Assembly (NCBI GenBank): GCA_964526645.1
Contig: CAZGJN010000002.1
Span: forward strand, 124,001-188,000
Reading direction: 5' to 3'
Source: JADJNW01 sp964526645
GTDB taxonomy: Bacteria > Bacteroidota > Bacteroidia > Chitinophagales > Saprospiraceae
Length of the DNA: 64,000 nt
Shown here: positions 8,946-18,294 of the stretch, in pieces
Position numbering within the stretch: position 1 is the stretch's first letter
How the letters are laid out: each line of letters starts with the position of its first letter
Made by a program: the position numbers and the translations under genes
Notes under the pieces: model-generated
What the model was told of the DNA's origin: nothing
Seen by the model: only the letters and a program-made list of their open reading frames with translations
Databases searched by the model: none

Positions 8946-10730
8946 CTATTTGTACAACAATTCAATTTCCTTCTGATACTTATCGGATATGAACTTTCGT
9001 TTTGCTTTGAGGGTAGGCGTAAGCTCTCCGGATTCTGTCGTCCATTTTTGATACAAAAGGTGAAACTTTTTGATGCGCTGATGATGCGATAAAGATTCAT
9101 TGATTCTTTCCACTTCCTGTTCCATCCTTTTTAATACCTTAGGATTAAGTACCATGTATTGCGGTGCCGTCCAATGCACTTTATTTTCTTCACACCATCT
9201 TTTCAAAGCCGGAAAATATGGCAAAATAAGTGCCACTGCATACGGGCGATTGAAGCCCATGACCATACACTGCTCAACCAGAGGGCTTGCCGTAAACTGG
9301 CGTTCAACGTACTGCGGTGCTACATACAAACCCGAAGTTGTCTTGAAAATATCTTTTTGCCGATCCGTGATGCGCAGGAAGTGTTTGAACACGATTTGAC
9401 CAATGTCTCCTGTGTGAAGCCACCCGTCTTTGTCCAGTACGCTCTTCGTTTCTGCCTCTTTTTTGTAATAGCCCATCATGACGTTGGGTCCGCGCACCAA
9501 GATCTCTCCTTCTCCTTGCTCATTCGGTTGGCTGATTTTGACTTCTACCCCCGGCACGGGGATACCCACTGTACCAAAGCGTACACCGCCAGGCTCAAAG
9601 CGATTGAAAGCGACAACGGGCGAGGTCTCCGTCAAGCCATAGCCCTCGCGCACCGGAATGCCTGCCGCTGCAAGTAGTTTGCCCAATTGAGGTGGCAAAG
9701 CTGCTGCACCCACAATAATGCCTTTTAAACGACCGCCGAGTTGCCTCCGCCACCAATAAAAAACCAAGATATGCGCCAAGCGATGCTGAAACCAATAATC
9801 GGGCATTTGTATCCGGCGGTGTTCTTTATAATGCTTTCCCAGAGAAATAGCCCATTGAATGAGCCTGCGGGCGATAACTGTACGCTGCGCCGTATGGTGT
9901 ATTAAGGCATCGTATGCGCGCTCAAGTACCTTCGGAACAGCTGTGAAATAATGAGGCCGCACTTGCTTTATATCCGATAGAAGATTATCTAAATTTTCGG
10001 GGTAATAGATTGATGCACCCGTAGCAAGATAAGTATAAGTGACCATCCGCTCGAAAATATGGCTCGGTGGCAAAAAACTGAAAACGCGTTTTCGGGCATC
10101 CACTGGAATTAAAGGAATGACCGATTTGATGTTACTCACAATATTGTGATGAGAAAGCATTACGCCTTTAGGATTGCCGCTGGTGCCGGAGGTATAGATG
10201 ATGGTCGCGAGCTGCTGTTCTTTCACTTCCTTTTTTAAACCTTCTACTTGCTGTAATTCCTCTTGTGTAGGATCGCCACCGATTAAATCTTCCCAGGAAG
10301 GTACGCCCGGCAAAGCTTCTATGGCATACAAATGTTTTAGATGAGGCAATGCCGCTTGCAAGGAATGTATTACTTCAAACTGCTCTTGATTGGCAACAAC
10401 GCAAATTTTGATTTCCGACTCTTCCGCAATATACTGCAACTCTTGTTTTGTCAAGGAGGCATGTATCGGCACTACAACCGAACCAATTTGCTGGGCACCA
10501 AGATCAAAAAAAATCCACTCTGGCGAGCCATGTCGGCTCAAGATACCTACTCTATCTCCTTTTTGAATGCCCAATCGAAGCAAACCCACGCTGACACAAT
10601 TCACTTGCTGCATACACTGCTCAATTGAGTAGCTGCTCCAGGTTTTATTTCTTTTTACGCTGATAGCCGTTTTACTGGGAAAACGCTCCTTTTGATAAGG
10701 CAGAATATCGAAAATACGCAAAAAATCCAT
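8946..10730 (-). CDS. AMP-dependent long-chain acyl-CoA synthetase
   Basis: 594 residues from the ATG at 10730 (the frame reaches a TTG at 10745). The AMP-binding P-loop-like motif YTSGTSGNPKG lies near residue 182 and the GYGLTETSPV motif near 365. The motif WLHTGDIG and the C-terminal ITDRQKDIFKTTSG hinge follow. This is the FAA1/FadD15-type long-chain fatty acid:CoA ligase architecture, activating fatty acids via acyl-adenylate at the inner membrane face. It is divergent from moaC. Exact chain length preference cannot be read from sequence. Confidence 0.9.
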   Translation of the reverse strand: MDFLRIFDILPYQKERFPSKTAISVKRNKTWSSYSIEQCMQQVNCVSVGLLRLGIQKGDRVGILSRHGSPEWIFFDLGAQQIGSVVVPIHASLTKQELQYIAEESEIKICVVANQEQFEVIHSLQAALPHLKHLYAIEALPGVPSWEDLIGGDPTQEELQQVEGLKKEVKEQQLATIIYTSGTSGNPKGVMLSHHNIVSNIKSVIPLIPVDARKRVFSFLPPSHIFERMVTYTYLATGASIYYPENLDNLLSDIKQVRPHYFTAVPKVLERAYDALIHHTAQRTVIARRLIQWAISLGKHYKEHRRIQMPDYWFQHRLAHILVFYWWRRQLGGRLKGIIVGAAALPPQLGKLLAAAGIPVREGYGLTETSPVVAFNRFEPGGVRFGTVGIPVPGVEVKISQPNEQGEGEILVRGPNVMMGYYKKEAETKSVLDKDGWLHTGDIGQIVFKHFLRITDRQKDIFKTTSGLYVAPQYVERQFTASPLVEQCMVMGFNRPYAVALILPYFPALKRWCEENKVHWTAPQYMVLNPKVLKRMEQEVERINESLSHHQRIKKFHLLYQKWTTESGELTPTLKAKRKFISDKYQKEIELLYK

Positions 10731-10885
10731 ACATTGAAATACCAAATGATTACAGCCTTAAGCTACATATTTTTTGTGAATGAATACAGAAAATGTTTCT
10801 TTAAAACCCCTCGTATTTTTTGATTCAAAAAAATGCTTGAAACATCCATATCGAAGCTTGCAATGTTCTAATAAAAAAACGCCCG

Positions 10886-11371
10886 ATGCCAGAATCCTTT
10901 ACACATTTGGATGCCGCAGGAAATCCCTCCATGGTAAACGTAAGCGACAAAATACCGAGCCATCGCATGGCGCGTGCGCGAAGCATTGTGCAGGTGAATG
11001 AAGAAATTCTATCGCTTTTCGAAAAAGATGAAATCCATACAAAAAAAGGACCCGTATTCCAAACCGCTATCCTTGCCGGCGTGATGGCAGCCAAACGCAC
11101 AGGAGAGTTAATCCCCCTTTGCCATCCAATCGGAATGGAAAATTGCCAAATTCACATCCACATCAACCCTGAACGGGAAATTGTGATTGATTGTACCACC
11201 GCCGTCACTGCCAAAACGGGCGTAGAAATGGAAGCAATGGTAGGCGCCAGTATAGCTGCGTTGACAATTTATGACATGTGTAAAGCCTTTTCACACGATA
11301 TTGTGATCAAGCAAGTGATGTTAGTAGAAAAAACAGGCGGCAAAAGAGATTTTAAAAGAAAAGAAGAATAG
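10886..11371 (+). CDS. moaC: Cyclic pyranopterin monophosphate synthase MoaC
   Basis: 161 residues, the normal length. Family blocks are all present: THLDAAGNPSMVNVSDK at the start, LCHPIGMENCQIH in the middle, KTGVEMEAMVGASIAALTIYDMCKA, and the KTGGKRDF end. MoaC converts the MoaA product to cyclic pyranopterin monophosphate, the first committed intermediate of molybdenum cofactor synthesis. It starts a two-gene unit with the mobA-like gene 30 bases downstream and faces moaD-moaE. No moaA, moeA or mogA lies in the window. Confidence 0.96.
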   Translation: MPESFTHLDAAGNPSMVNVSDKIPSHRMARARSIVQVNEEILSLFEKDEIHTKKGPVFQTAILAGVMAAKRTGELIPLCHPIGMENCQIHIHINPEREIVIDCTTAVTAKTGVEMEAMVGASIAALTIYDMCKAFSHDIVIKQVMLVEKTGGKRDFKRKEE

Positions 11372-11401
11372 TTTTTTGTTTCAATCTGAGATTCTGAAAG
11401 C

Positions 11402-12550
11402 ATGAAAAAACACCAAAAGCACGCCGATATTGCTCGGCCCAAACAAGGGCACTTTGGCAGAAAGGAATGGGCAATTGTCGGTACGACCTGTAACAATATC
11501 AAAAAACTCGCTTTTGACTTGACGGCATTGTTGTCGAAGCAATACAAAATAGCGTACGTAGATGCCGACCACACGGCGGCATTACCGGCATCAGATGCTT
11601 TAGCGGCAGGTGCGATAGGGGAATATACAGATAAAATTCACTTCCATCGGTTCGATTTTTTGCGAAAGCCTACGGAATTTGAATATCGGCAGCAATTTAA
11701 TGAAATGGACATCGTGCTGGTCAACGGCAATCACTTTCAAGCCAAGCAACAAATCGTAGTAATTGATGCCCAAAAGGAAGCATCTTTGAAAAAAAGACTT
11801 GCCCAACTCACCAACGTTCAATTGATTTTATTGACCAGTGAAACAGAGGAAGTCTATCCTTTTTTAAAGGAACAGCTCGCCCAGTCGCATTTGCCTACCA
11901 TTCTTCCTTTTTCCGCTACGGAGAAAATTGCCAATTTTTTAGTGCAAACCATGCAAAGCGCGCTGCCGCCAATTTACGGCTTAGTATTGGCTGGGGGCGA
12001 AAGCCACCGCATGGGGCAAGATAAAGGACTGCTGGATTACCACGGCAAACCTCAACGAGAATACTTAGCAGATTTATTAAGTGAACATTGCGAAAAAACC
12101 TTTCTCTCCTGCCGCCCGCAACAGCTAATTGATACGAGCTATCCTGTTTTGACCGATACTTTTTTAAATCTTGGACCCTTTGGCGCGATCCTATCTGCTT
12201 TTCATCAATACCCAGATGCAGCGTGGTTGGTAGTGGCTTGTGATTTACCCTTGCTGGACAAAGCCACGGTACGGCAATTGTTAAAAAGCAGGCATCCATC
12301 AAAATTGGCTACCGCCTTTCAAAATCCGGCAACACAATTACCAGAGCCTTTGATTAGCATTTGGGAACCAAAGTCGTACCCGGTGTTGCTACAATTTTTA
12401 GGACAAGGCTACTCCTGCCCGAGGAAAGTGTTGATTCACAACGATATTGAGTTGCTACAAATCGAGCAACCCCATGCCTTGCAAAATGTAAATACGCCGG
12501 AAGAAATGGAGAAAGTAAAAAGTGCCTTAGCGGCTGAAAAAACGGTATGA
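11402..12550 (+). CDS. mobA: MobA-type molybdenum cofactor guanylyltransferase with a degenerate MobB-like N-domain
   Basis: 382 residues in two parts. The C-terminal part (about 195-382) starts with LVLAGGESHRMGQDKG, the nucleotide-binding signature of MobA, and contains WLVVACDLPLL with the metal-binding Asp. MobA attaches GMP to molybdopterin. The N-terminal part (about 18-190) has the strand-helix order of MobB but shows AIVGTTCNN where MobB has a GxxGxGKT P-loop, so GTP binding there is doubtful. It lies downstream of moaC. The C-domain call is firm; the N-domain relation is inference. Confidence 0.87.
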   Translation: MKKHQKHADIARPKQGHFGRKEWAIVGTTCNNIKKLAFDLTALLSKQYKIAYVDADHTAALPASDALAAGAIGEYTDKIHFHRFDFLRKPTEFEYRQQFNEMDIVLVNGNHFQAKQQIVVIDAQKEASLKKRLAQLTNVQLILLTSETEEVYPFLKEQLAQSHLPTILPFSATEKIANFLVQTMQSALPPIYGLVLAGGESHRMGQDKGLLDYHGKPQREYLADLLSEHCEKTFLSCRPQQLIDTSYPVLTDTFLNLGPFGAILSAFHQYPDAAWLVVACDLPLLDKATVRQLLKSRHPSKLATAFQNPATQLPEPLISIWEPKSYPVLLQFLGQGYSCPRKVLIHNDIELLQIEQPHALQNVNTPEEMEKVKSALAAEKTV

Positions 12551-12555
12551 AAGAA

Positions 12556-12972
12556 TCACGGATGGGCAGCTACCCAGCTTGCGCCATCCTCAAAAACTTC
12601 TTTTTTCCAAATTGGAACGGTTTGCTTCAGTGTATCAATTACAAACTGACAAGCCTCAAAAGAGGCTGCTCGATGAGTGGTTGAAAGGGCAACTACAACA
12701 GCGATATCGCCGACTAATAGCTTACCGACTCGGTGGTGAATGGCTATTTTTTCTACCTGCCAGCGCTGCATGGCTTGAATGGCTATTTTGTGCAGCTCAT
12801 TGATTGCCATAGGGGTGTATGCTTCATACTCCAACCGGATCACCTTTTTGCCCTGGGTTTGATCCCGTACCGTCCCGATAAAAACATCTACTGCGCCCGC
12901 CTGCGCACTCATAGCAAATTCAAAGCAGTTCATTGGCGATAGCGCTTGCTCCAATATTTGAATATCTATCAT
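12556..12972 (-). CDS. moaE: Molybdopterin synthase catalytic subunit MoaE
   Basis: 138 residues. Contains VFIGTVRDQTQGKKV, the LEYEAYTPMA block, IHHRVGKLLVGDIAVVVAL, and the C-terminal VPIWKKEVFEDGASWV with the conserved active-site lysines. MoaE transfers sulfur from MoaD thiocarboxylate to cyclic pyranopterin monophosphate to make molybdopterin. It is downstream of moaD (11-base gap) and its 3' end lies 5 bases from the convergent mobA stop, so the four cofactor genes form a compact convergent cluster. Confidence 0.96.
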   Translation of the reverse strand: MIDIQILEQALSPMNCFEFAMSAQAGAVDVFIGTVRDQTQGKKVIRLEYEAYTPMAINELHKIAIQAMQRWQVEKIAIHHRVGKLLVGDIAVVVALSTTHRAASFEACQFVIDTLKQTVPIWKKEVFEDGASWVAAHP

Positions 12973-12983
12973 ATCCGATTTGT

Positions 12984-13226
12984 TTATCCACCGCTGACGG
13001 GCGGTATCAGTACAATTTCGTCATTTTCTTGGATGGCGACATCTTCTGTGGCATAGGTGCCATTTATAGCGATGGCTAAAGAGTTCAAGCGCAGGAGAGG
13101 CGGATACTGATCCAATAATGCCGCTTTTAAATCTGCGGCGGTAGCACCAGCTTTTACATCAAAATGAAATTCTTTTGTGCCTGTAATATCTTTTGTGATA
13201 CCAAAAGCTAAAATCTTTATTCGCAT
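12984..13226 (-). CDS. moaD: Molybdopterin synthase sulfur carrier subunit MoaD
   Basis: 80 residues with the ubiquitin-like fold pattern and the essential C-terminal Gly-Gly (PPVSGG), which is adenylated and thiocarboxylated before sulfur transfer. LAIAINGTYA and EIVLIPPVSGG match the family. It precedes moaE in the same operon. The upstream 457 bases are non-coding and lead to the divergent lytic transglycosylase gene. Confidence 0.94.
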   Translation of the reverse strand: MRIKILAFGITKDITGTKEFHFDVKAGATAADLKAALLDQYPPLLRLNSLAIAINGTYATEDVAIQENDEIVLIPPVSGG

Positions 13227-13683
13227 AAGATTGAGTTAAAAATGGTATTTTAAAGCCTGTTTAATCAAAAAACTAAACATTTGGCAGCTAATAAAGGTCG
13301 AATTTCGACAAAAAACATTTTTCCAAATTTTATTTCGTAAATGTTTGGTTAGGTTAAAGAATCACATTCAAAGCAGTATCAAAACCAGGTAGAAACATTA
13401 TAAAATTATAATTTATCCGAACGAATATGACTTAGTCCACATAGTGTTGCCGTGAAATGTTAGTAACTTTCATTCAGAAAACGTTGACTCAAAGTTCCTT
13501 AGCTTTTATCTTTGCCTCGACCAAAATAGAGAAACTCCTTACAAAGTCCTTTCCCATATTCTTTTAAACAGTTCTGCATGAATTAAATTTTACTATTTTA
13601 TCAAATTTTATAACACTAAACCAAACTCGTATTTCAAACGAAATGGGGGCTTTTTCCCCAGATTTTGAGTTAAACACAATATA
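13227..13683. other. Non-coding 457-bp divergent region between moaD and the first lytic transglycosylase
   Basis: AT-rich, with no supportable open frame on either strand. It holds one good plus-strand promoter (13484-13514). I see no clear minus-strand TAnnTTTG for moaD, no RNA gene and no sizeable repeat. Confidence 0.6.
13484..13514 (+). promoter_or_regulatory. Bacteroidota-type promoter for the first lytic transglycosylase
   Basis: TTG at 13484-13486, a 20-base spacer, then TATCTTTG at 13507-13514. The predicted start near 13521 gives a leader of about 160 bases before the ATG at 13684. Confidence 0.6.
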
Positions 13684-14823
13684 ATGAAATTCCCATGGAC
13701 ACTAGTTGCCGTTTTGGTGGCCCTTCACCTGTCGGCAGCTACAACAACACCCCCTGCACTGATAGAAGGTGCAGAAAATGATCCCAGTAACCGATGGTCT
13801 GTTCACTCTGAAGAACTTATCAAAGAAAGAGTGCAACGCATCTCGCTTCCTTTCGAGGTACAATACAACGAAAAAGTGAAGCACTATATTAAGGATTACA
13901 TCGCTACTGGTTACCGACAAACAGAGGACATCTTGGGGCGTTCTCTGATGTACTTTCCGATTTTTGAACACTATCTGGCTGTTCACAAACTACCGAAAGA
14001 ATTGATGTACCTACCGATTGTAGAGTCGGCGCTTGATCCTACAGCTGATTCCCCCGCTGGTGCGGCTGGGCTTTGGCAACTGATGCGCACAACAGCTAAA
14101 CAGTACGGCCTGAAAATGGATGAAAGCCATGATGAACGCTACGATCCTTACCGCTCCACCGAGGCTGCCGTAAAAATACTGGCTGATCTTTATCGCCAAT
14201 TTAAAGACTGGCGGCTGGTGCTGGTCGCCTATAATTGTGGACCAGGCAAGTTGCAGGCTGCCATACGTGCCGCCAATTGTAAAGACTACTGGGAATTGGA
14301 AGCACATTTGCCTGCCGAAACCCGCCGCTATGTGCCTGCTTACATCGCTGCAGCTTATGTGGTAAAATACTATAACCACCACAACTTAAAGCCGGAGTAT
14401 CCTTCGCTTTCCATGCGCGACATACGGGTGGTGAAGGTGTATCAGGAATTGACTTTCCAGGAAATTGCCGCGGCTTGTGGCATTGCTCCTAAAACACTGG
14501 CATTGCTCAATCCCGCTTACACCAAACGGACGATTCCTTTTGCTACAAGTGGTAATTTTTTGGTGCTGCCAACAGATCTGGTTCCTACTTTCAAGAATTT
14601 TCTTGCCGGTAAGACGATTGCTAAAGGCATTATCCCGCCACCCAATACTTTTCAGAGTACCTATGTGGTGGCAAAAGGCGAGCGAATCGAAGCCGTGGCA
14701 GCTGCCTTGAATTGTTCGGTGGAAGAACTCGTGAAGTGGAATTGCTTGTCGAAACCAAGCGTTTTTGTCAACCAGGAGTTGATCGTTTTTCTTCCTACCG
14801 CGGTACAAGTGAAGCGCGCATAG
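13684..14823 (+). CDS. Lytic transglycosylase (MltD-like, SLT domain plus LysM-like repeats)
   Basis: 379 residues with a signal peptide (about 1-19). The SLT domain (about 95-235) carries the catalytic Glu in YLPIVESALDP, the GAAGLWQLMRTTAKQYGL block and the VLVAYNCGPGKL motif. The C-terminal third has two LysM-like segments (about 245-300 and 325-375). The enzyme would cut peptidoglycan glycan strands with 1,6-anhydro products in the periplasm, with LysM modules holding it on the wall. A close paralogue follows immediately, and a terminator separates them. Confidence 0.92.
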   Translation: MKFPWTLVAVLVALHLSAATTTPPALIEGAENDPSNRWSVHSEELIKERVQRISLPFEVQYNEKVKHYIKDYIATGYRQTEDILGRSLMYFPIFEHYLAVHKLPKELMYLPIVESALDPTADSPAGAAGLWQLMRTTAKQYGLKMDESHDERYDPYRSTEAAVKILADLYRQFKDWRLVLVAYNCGPGKLQAAIRAANCKDYWELEAHLPAETRRYVPAYIAAAYVVKYYNHHNLKPEYPSLSMRDIRVVKVYQELTFQEIAAACGIAPKTLALLNPAYTKRTIPFATSGNFLVLPTDLVPTFKNFLAGKTIAKGIIPPPNTFQSTYVVAKGERIEAVAAALNCSVEELVKWNCLSKPSVFVNQELIVFLPTAVQVKRA

Positions 14824-15155
14824 CGATATTTACATGAGCGATCCTGTTCTTCACGCCATACTTTTTATATCTAAAAGTATGGCGTTTTTATTTTTCTATA
14901 AACAACTTATAATCAAATAGATAATTAGCAAATTATTGATTTTGTAAAATTATCATTTTTGAAATATAAAATGTTGAAAATTAAGTTTTTGAAAAAGCTT
15001 GGCAAATTCGTATTCATTTCATAAATTTATGCTATTCCTTTGATGGCATATTTACCTACCAATCCAAAATATCCCCTACACTAAGCGTACGATATAATGC
15101 CCCCCATTGGCACTTGTGTCCTTGTATCGTTTTTATTTTCATCATAAGTTTTACT
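14824..15155. other. Non-coding 332-bp gap between the two lytic transglycosylase genes
   Basis: Holds a strong terminator at its left end and then about 250 bases of AT-rich sequence. TTCCTTTG near 15035-15042 is a weak -7 candidate for the second gene. No coding frame or repeat was seen. Confidence 0.55.
14854..14890 (+). terminator. Terminator after the first lytic transglycosylase gene
   Basis: CGCCATACTTTTTA pairs with TAAAAGTATGGCG around a four-base loop (14854-14884), followed by TTTTTATTTTT. A textbook intrinsic terminator. Confidence 0.88.
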
Positions 15156-16262
15156 ATGAAACACCTATTGATCAGGATGGGCGCTATAGTCTTATGTACT
15201 ATGGCCCTTTCCTATAGTTTGTCAGCACGGCAAGAAACCCACTATCAGTCAATGCTCCGACAAGATCGAGCATTAATCCAGCAGCACCTTTACCAGTTGC
15301 CTGTTCCTTTTCCAGCCCGATGCAGTACAAAGATTCAAAACATGATCCTACAGCAAATGCACTTTGGTAAAAAAGAAATAGAAGCCATCCTGGGGCGAGC
15401 CGCATTTTATTTTCCCATTTTTGAGCACTACTTACAGCTCCATGATTTGCCGGATGAATTAAAGTATATCCCCTTTGTAGAATCAAGGCTGAAGATTGAT
15501 GCCATTTCCAGCAATGGTGCTGCAGGATTGTGGCAGTTCATGGATTATACTGCAAAACATTATAGGCTCCGGGTAGATGAAAAAGTGGACGAGCGGCTGG
15601 ATCCGCTAAAGTCAACCGAATCAGCCGTCTGTTTTTTGTCAGATTTGTATGGAGAATTTGGTGACTGGCTCTTGGTTTTGGCGGCATACAATTGTGGGCC
15701 TGGTAGGGTAAAAAAAGCCATCCACCTTGCTAAAAGTAACAATTACTGGGCGCTCGAAAAATACCTGCCCAAACAAACGCAACACTACATTCCGGCTTAT
15801 ATAGCAGCTATTTACATTGCTAAACATGCAGAAAAACATCAATTGGAGCCTACCGCTTTTAAATTTGAAATAGCCGACATGTGCATTATCAAAATGTATG
15901 AAACATTGAGCTTTCAGACACTTCAGCGCTTAAGCAATTTGCCTTTCTTTACCCTCAAAGAGTTGAACCCCGCTTACCAGCAAGAAATCATCCCTGCCAA
16001 TCGAAAAGGGAACTACTTGCTGCTGCCCAGAGCTACCGCCGATAAAGTGAAGTGGTATCTAACCGAAAAACGCTTGAAAAAAGTAGTAGAAATACAACTT
16101 TCGCCGCGCTACCCCACCGAACGCTCTGTGGCAGCCGATTTTCCGGAATTGCACCAAAGAGGAGCGCTGCCCGATAGTGCCATCTGGCAATTTTCGGAAT
16201 CCCCGGAGCGATTTTTCCACAGCCGGCTGCTGGCGTACATCCCTCGATTTTCGTTGCGATAA
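15156..16262 (+). CDS. Lytic transglycosylase, second paralogue
   Basis: 368 residues from the ATG at 15156, which begins a clear signal peptide (MKHLLIRMGAIVLCTMALS). The SLT domain keeps the catalytic Glu in PFVESRLKIDA, the GAAGLWQFMDYTAKHY block and LAAYNCGPGRV. It aligns with its upstream neighbour through the SLT domain and one following LysM-like segment (KMYETLSFQTLQ...NYLLLP). It then ends in a different basic/aromatic tail without the second LysM-like repeat. This indicates a tandem duplication that diverged at the C-terminus. The downstream gene is lgt. Confidence 0.9.
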   Translation: MKHLLIRMGAIVLCTMALSYSLSARQETHYQSMLRQDRALIQQHLYQLPVPFPARCSTKIQNMILQQMHFGKKEIEAILGRAAFYFPIFEHYLQLHDLPDELKYIPFVESRLKIDAISSNGAAGLWQFMDYTAKHYRLRVDEKVDERLDPLKSTESAVCFLSDLYGEFGDWLLVLAAYNCGPGRVKKAIHLAKSNNYWALEKYLPKQTQHYIPAYIAAIYIAKHAEKHQLEPTAFKFEIADMCIIKMYETLSFQTLQRLSNLPFFTLKELNPAYQQEIIPANRKGNYLLLPRATADKVKWYLTEKRLKKVVEIQLSPRYPTERSVAADFPELHQRGALPDSAIWQFSESPERFFHSRLLAYIPRFSLR

Positions 16263-16346
16263 AAATTTGTCGTGCGATTTTCAGTAGAAATATTTTGAAA
16301 GCAGCAAAATTCTGCTAAACTTCGGCGGAGATATACACCATCAAAA

Positions 16347-17174
16347 ATGCTTGCACTCAATATTTTAAATGCCATTACCTGGCATGTTTCTCCTGAGATT
16401 GTTAACATTGGTCCACTGACCCTGCGTTGGTACGGCTTGCTCTTTGCTTTAGGTTTTATCATGGGACTTTACATCGTGAAGCGGATGTTTGAACAAGAAA
16501 AAGTACCCGAAAAATGGTTGGATTATGCTTTTATTGCTGTTTTTTTGGGTGCTTTGATTGGCGCGCGCCTGGGGCACGTGTTTTTTTATGACTGGGAGGA
16601 TTACAGAAAAGCGCCTTTAGAAATCATTAAGGTATGGAAAGGCGGGTTGGCAAGCCATGGCGGCGCTATCGGCATCATGATCGCCCTATGGTTTTTTTCA
16701 AAATTTGTATCCAAGAAATCTATTCTTTGGATTTTGGATAAAGTGGTAGTGCCTACGGCACTGGCAGGTTGTTTTATCCGTTTGGGCAACCTCATGAACT
16801 CCGAAATTGTAGGAAATCCAAGCGATGTACCCTGGGCATTTATCTTTACCCGATTGGCGGAAGACCCACGCGTTCTGAATCCACTCGCGCCGCGCCATCC
16901 CGTGCAATTATACGAAGCGTTCTCTTATCTCATCAGCTTTTTTATTCTTTACTACGTCTATTGGAAAACCAATAAGCGCTACCGGCAGGGTTTTATATTC
17001 GGGCTTTTCCTGGTTCTGATTTTTGGCTTTCGGATCATTTGGGAGTATTTCAAAGAAAGTCAGGGAGGTATAGAAAAAAATTTTAATTATATCATGAGTA
17101 CCGGGCAATTGCTAAGCGTTCCTTTCGTTATTATCGGGCTTTATTTTGTTCTCCGAAAGTCGAAATCAACGTAG
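16347..17174 (+). CDS. lgt: Prolipoprotein diacylglyceryl transferase
   Basis: 275 residues, a seven-helix inner-membrane enzyme. The signature GGLASHGGAIG lies near residue 100, RLGNLMNSEIVG follows, and HPVQLYEA is near 190. Lgt moves diacylglycerol from phosphatidylglycerol to the lipobox cysteine of prelipoproteins, the first lipoprotein maturation step. Its clients include several lipoproteins encoded in this window. The next gene starts 4 bases after its stop, so the two are probably co-transcribed. Confidence 0.96.
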   Translation: MLALNILNAITWHVSPEIVNIGPLTLRWYGLLFALGFIMGLYIVKRMFEQEKVPEKWLDYAFIAVFLGALIGARLGHVFFYDWEDYRKAPLEIIKVWKGGLASHGGAIGIMIALWFFSKFVSKKSILWILDKVVVPTALAGCFIRLGNLMNSEIVGNPSDVPWAFIFTRLAEDPRVLNPLAPRHPVQLYEAFSYLISFFILYYVYWKTNKRYRQGFIFGLFLVLIFGFRIIWEYFKESQGGIEKNFNYIMSTGQLLSVPFVIIGLYFVLRKSKST

Positions 17175-17178
17175 CAAA

Positions 17179-18063
17179 ATGAAACCGATACTTTGGCTCA
17201 GCCTTCTGTTTTTTAGCGCCCAGTACTGTTCTATCCTTCTTGCGCAAAGCAAATTCCCGTATCAAACCGATATGCCAGACGATGTTTTTGTGATGCCCAA
17301 AAAACTGAAGGAAATCTCAGGACTGGGATTTTCATCTGACTACAAAAAGCTGGTTGCTGTTCAGGATGAACAAGGCATTCTTTTTTTTCTGGATAAAAAC
17401 ACCGGTAAAATTGTCAACGAAGTCGAATTTTGGGATGCTGGCGACTACGAAGGTGTGGAAATAGTTGGCAATGAAGCTTTTGTAGTAAAAAGTACCGGCA
17501 CCATTTATCGAATCAAACTCGAAAGAAAGGAAGTAGAAAAATATAACTTTTTTTTAGACCAGGAAAACGACGTAGAGGGCTTGGCTTACGACAAAGCCAA
17601 CAACCGCTTGCTGCTGGCATGCAAGGCAAAGGCAGGACAGGGTGAAACCTTAAAAACAAAAAAGGGGATTTATAGCTTTGATTTAAAGCAGCTGCAACTG
17701 AAAACGGAACCCGCCTTTACGGTGAGTCAGCAGGATGTACTGCAATACCTTAGCACATCTGATTACCTCAAGGATAAAGACAAACTCCTGGAGCATTTTG
17801 ACGAAAACGCCGATGAATTTTCCTTCGCCCCTTCTTCTCTGGCGATTCATCCGCTCAGCGGGCAAATTTATATCCTCTCTTCCGTTGGCAAATTGCTGAT
17901 GATCATTGATATGAATAGTGCGATTGTTCATATTGAAAAGCTGAAGAAAAAAATACACGCCCAGCCGGAAGGCATCTGTTTTGATCAAGATGGCACGATG
18001 TATATCGCCAATGAAGCCAAAGACGATGAGCCAGGCAAAATTCTCGTATTTAAAATGAAATAA
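17179..18063 (+). CDS. SdiA-regulated-domain protein, secreted beta-propeller
   Basis: 294 residues from the ATG at 17179, the first start giving a clean signal peptide (MKPILWLSLLFFSAQ). The mature part has repeated beta-propeller-like motifs: KEISGLGFSSDYKKLVAVQDEQG, DYEGVEIVGN, NDVEGLAYDKANNRLLLACK and HAQPEGICFDQDGTMYIANE. This pattern fits the SdiA-regulated (YjiK-like) family and resembles phytase-type propellers. The real function of the family is unknown. Close spacing to lgt suggests shared transcription rather than shared function. Confidence 0.78.
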   Translation: MKPILWLSLLFFSAQYCSILLAQSKFPYQTDMPDDVFVMPKKLKEISGLGFSSDYKKLVAVQDEQGILFFLDKNTGKIVNEVEFWDAGDYEGVEIVGNEAFVVKSTGTIYRIKLERKEVEKYNFFLDQENDVEGLAYDKANNRLLLACKAKAGQGETLKTKKGIYSFDLKQLQLKTEPAFTVSQQDVLQYLSTSDYLKDKDKLLEHFDENADEFSFAPSSLAIHPLSGQIYILSSVGKLLMIIDMNSAIVHIEKLKKKIHAQPEGICFDQDGTMYIANEAKDDEPGKILVFKMK

Positions 18064-18248
18064 GCAAAACCCTATGTACATTGGGGTGTTCCATTGTAAG
18101 TGTCTTTTTTCAGGAGGAACAGCAATAAAAACTTGGATAATTAAAGCAATTGCCGGAATTTCGCGTTGCCAGTAACAATAAAAAGCGGGCTTGCTGAATT
18201 TCAAGATCCAACAAGTGCTTGATTTCTAATTGAACCCACAAGGTTTTT

Positions 18249-18256
18249 TATCTTTG
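18249..18256 (+). promoter_or_regulatory. -7 element upstream of odhB
   Basis: TATCTTTG matches TAnnTTTG, 39 bases before the ATG at 18295. The nearest TTG (18230-18232) is only 16 bases upstream, a little short, so the -33 part is uncertain. Confidence 0.45.
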
Positions 18257-18294
18257 AATAGCTTTATTGCAAAAAATCTAACATCTGAATAAAT

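Noticed and set aside
17683..18204. 173-residue minus-strand open frame partly in the gap before odhB
   Set aside because: Most of it is antisense to the SdiA-regulated-like gene; the part in the gap has no recognisable features.
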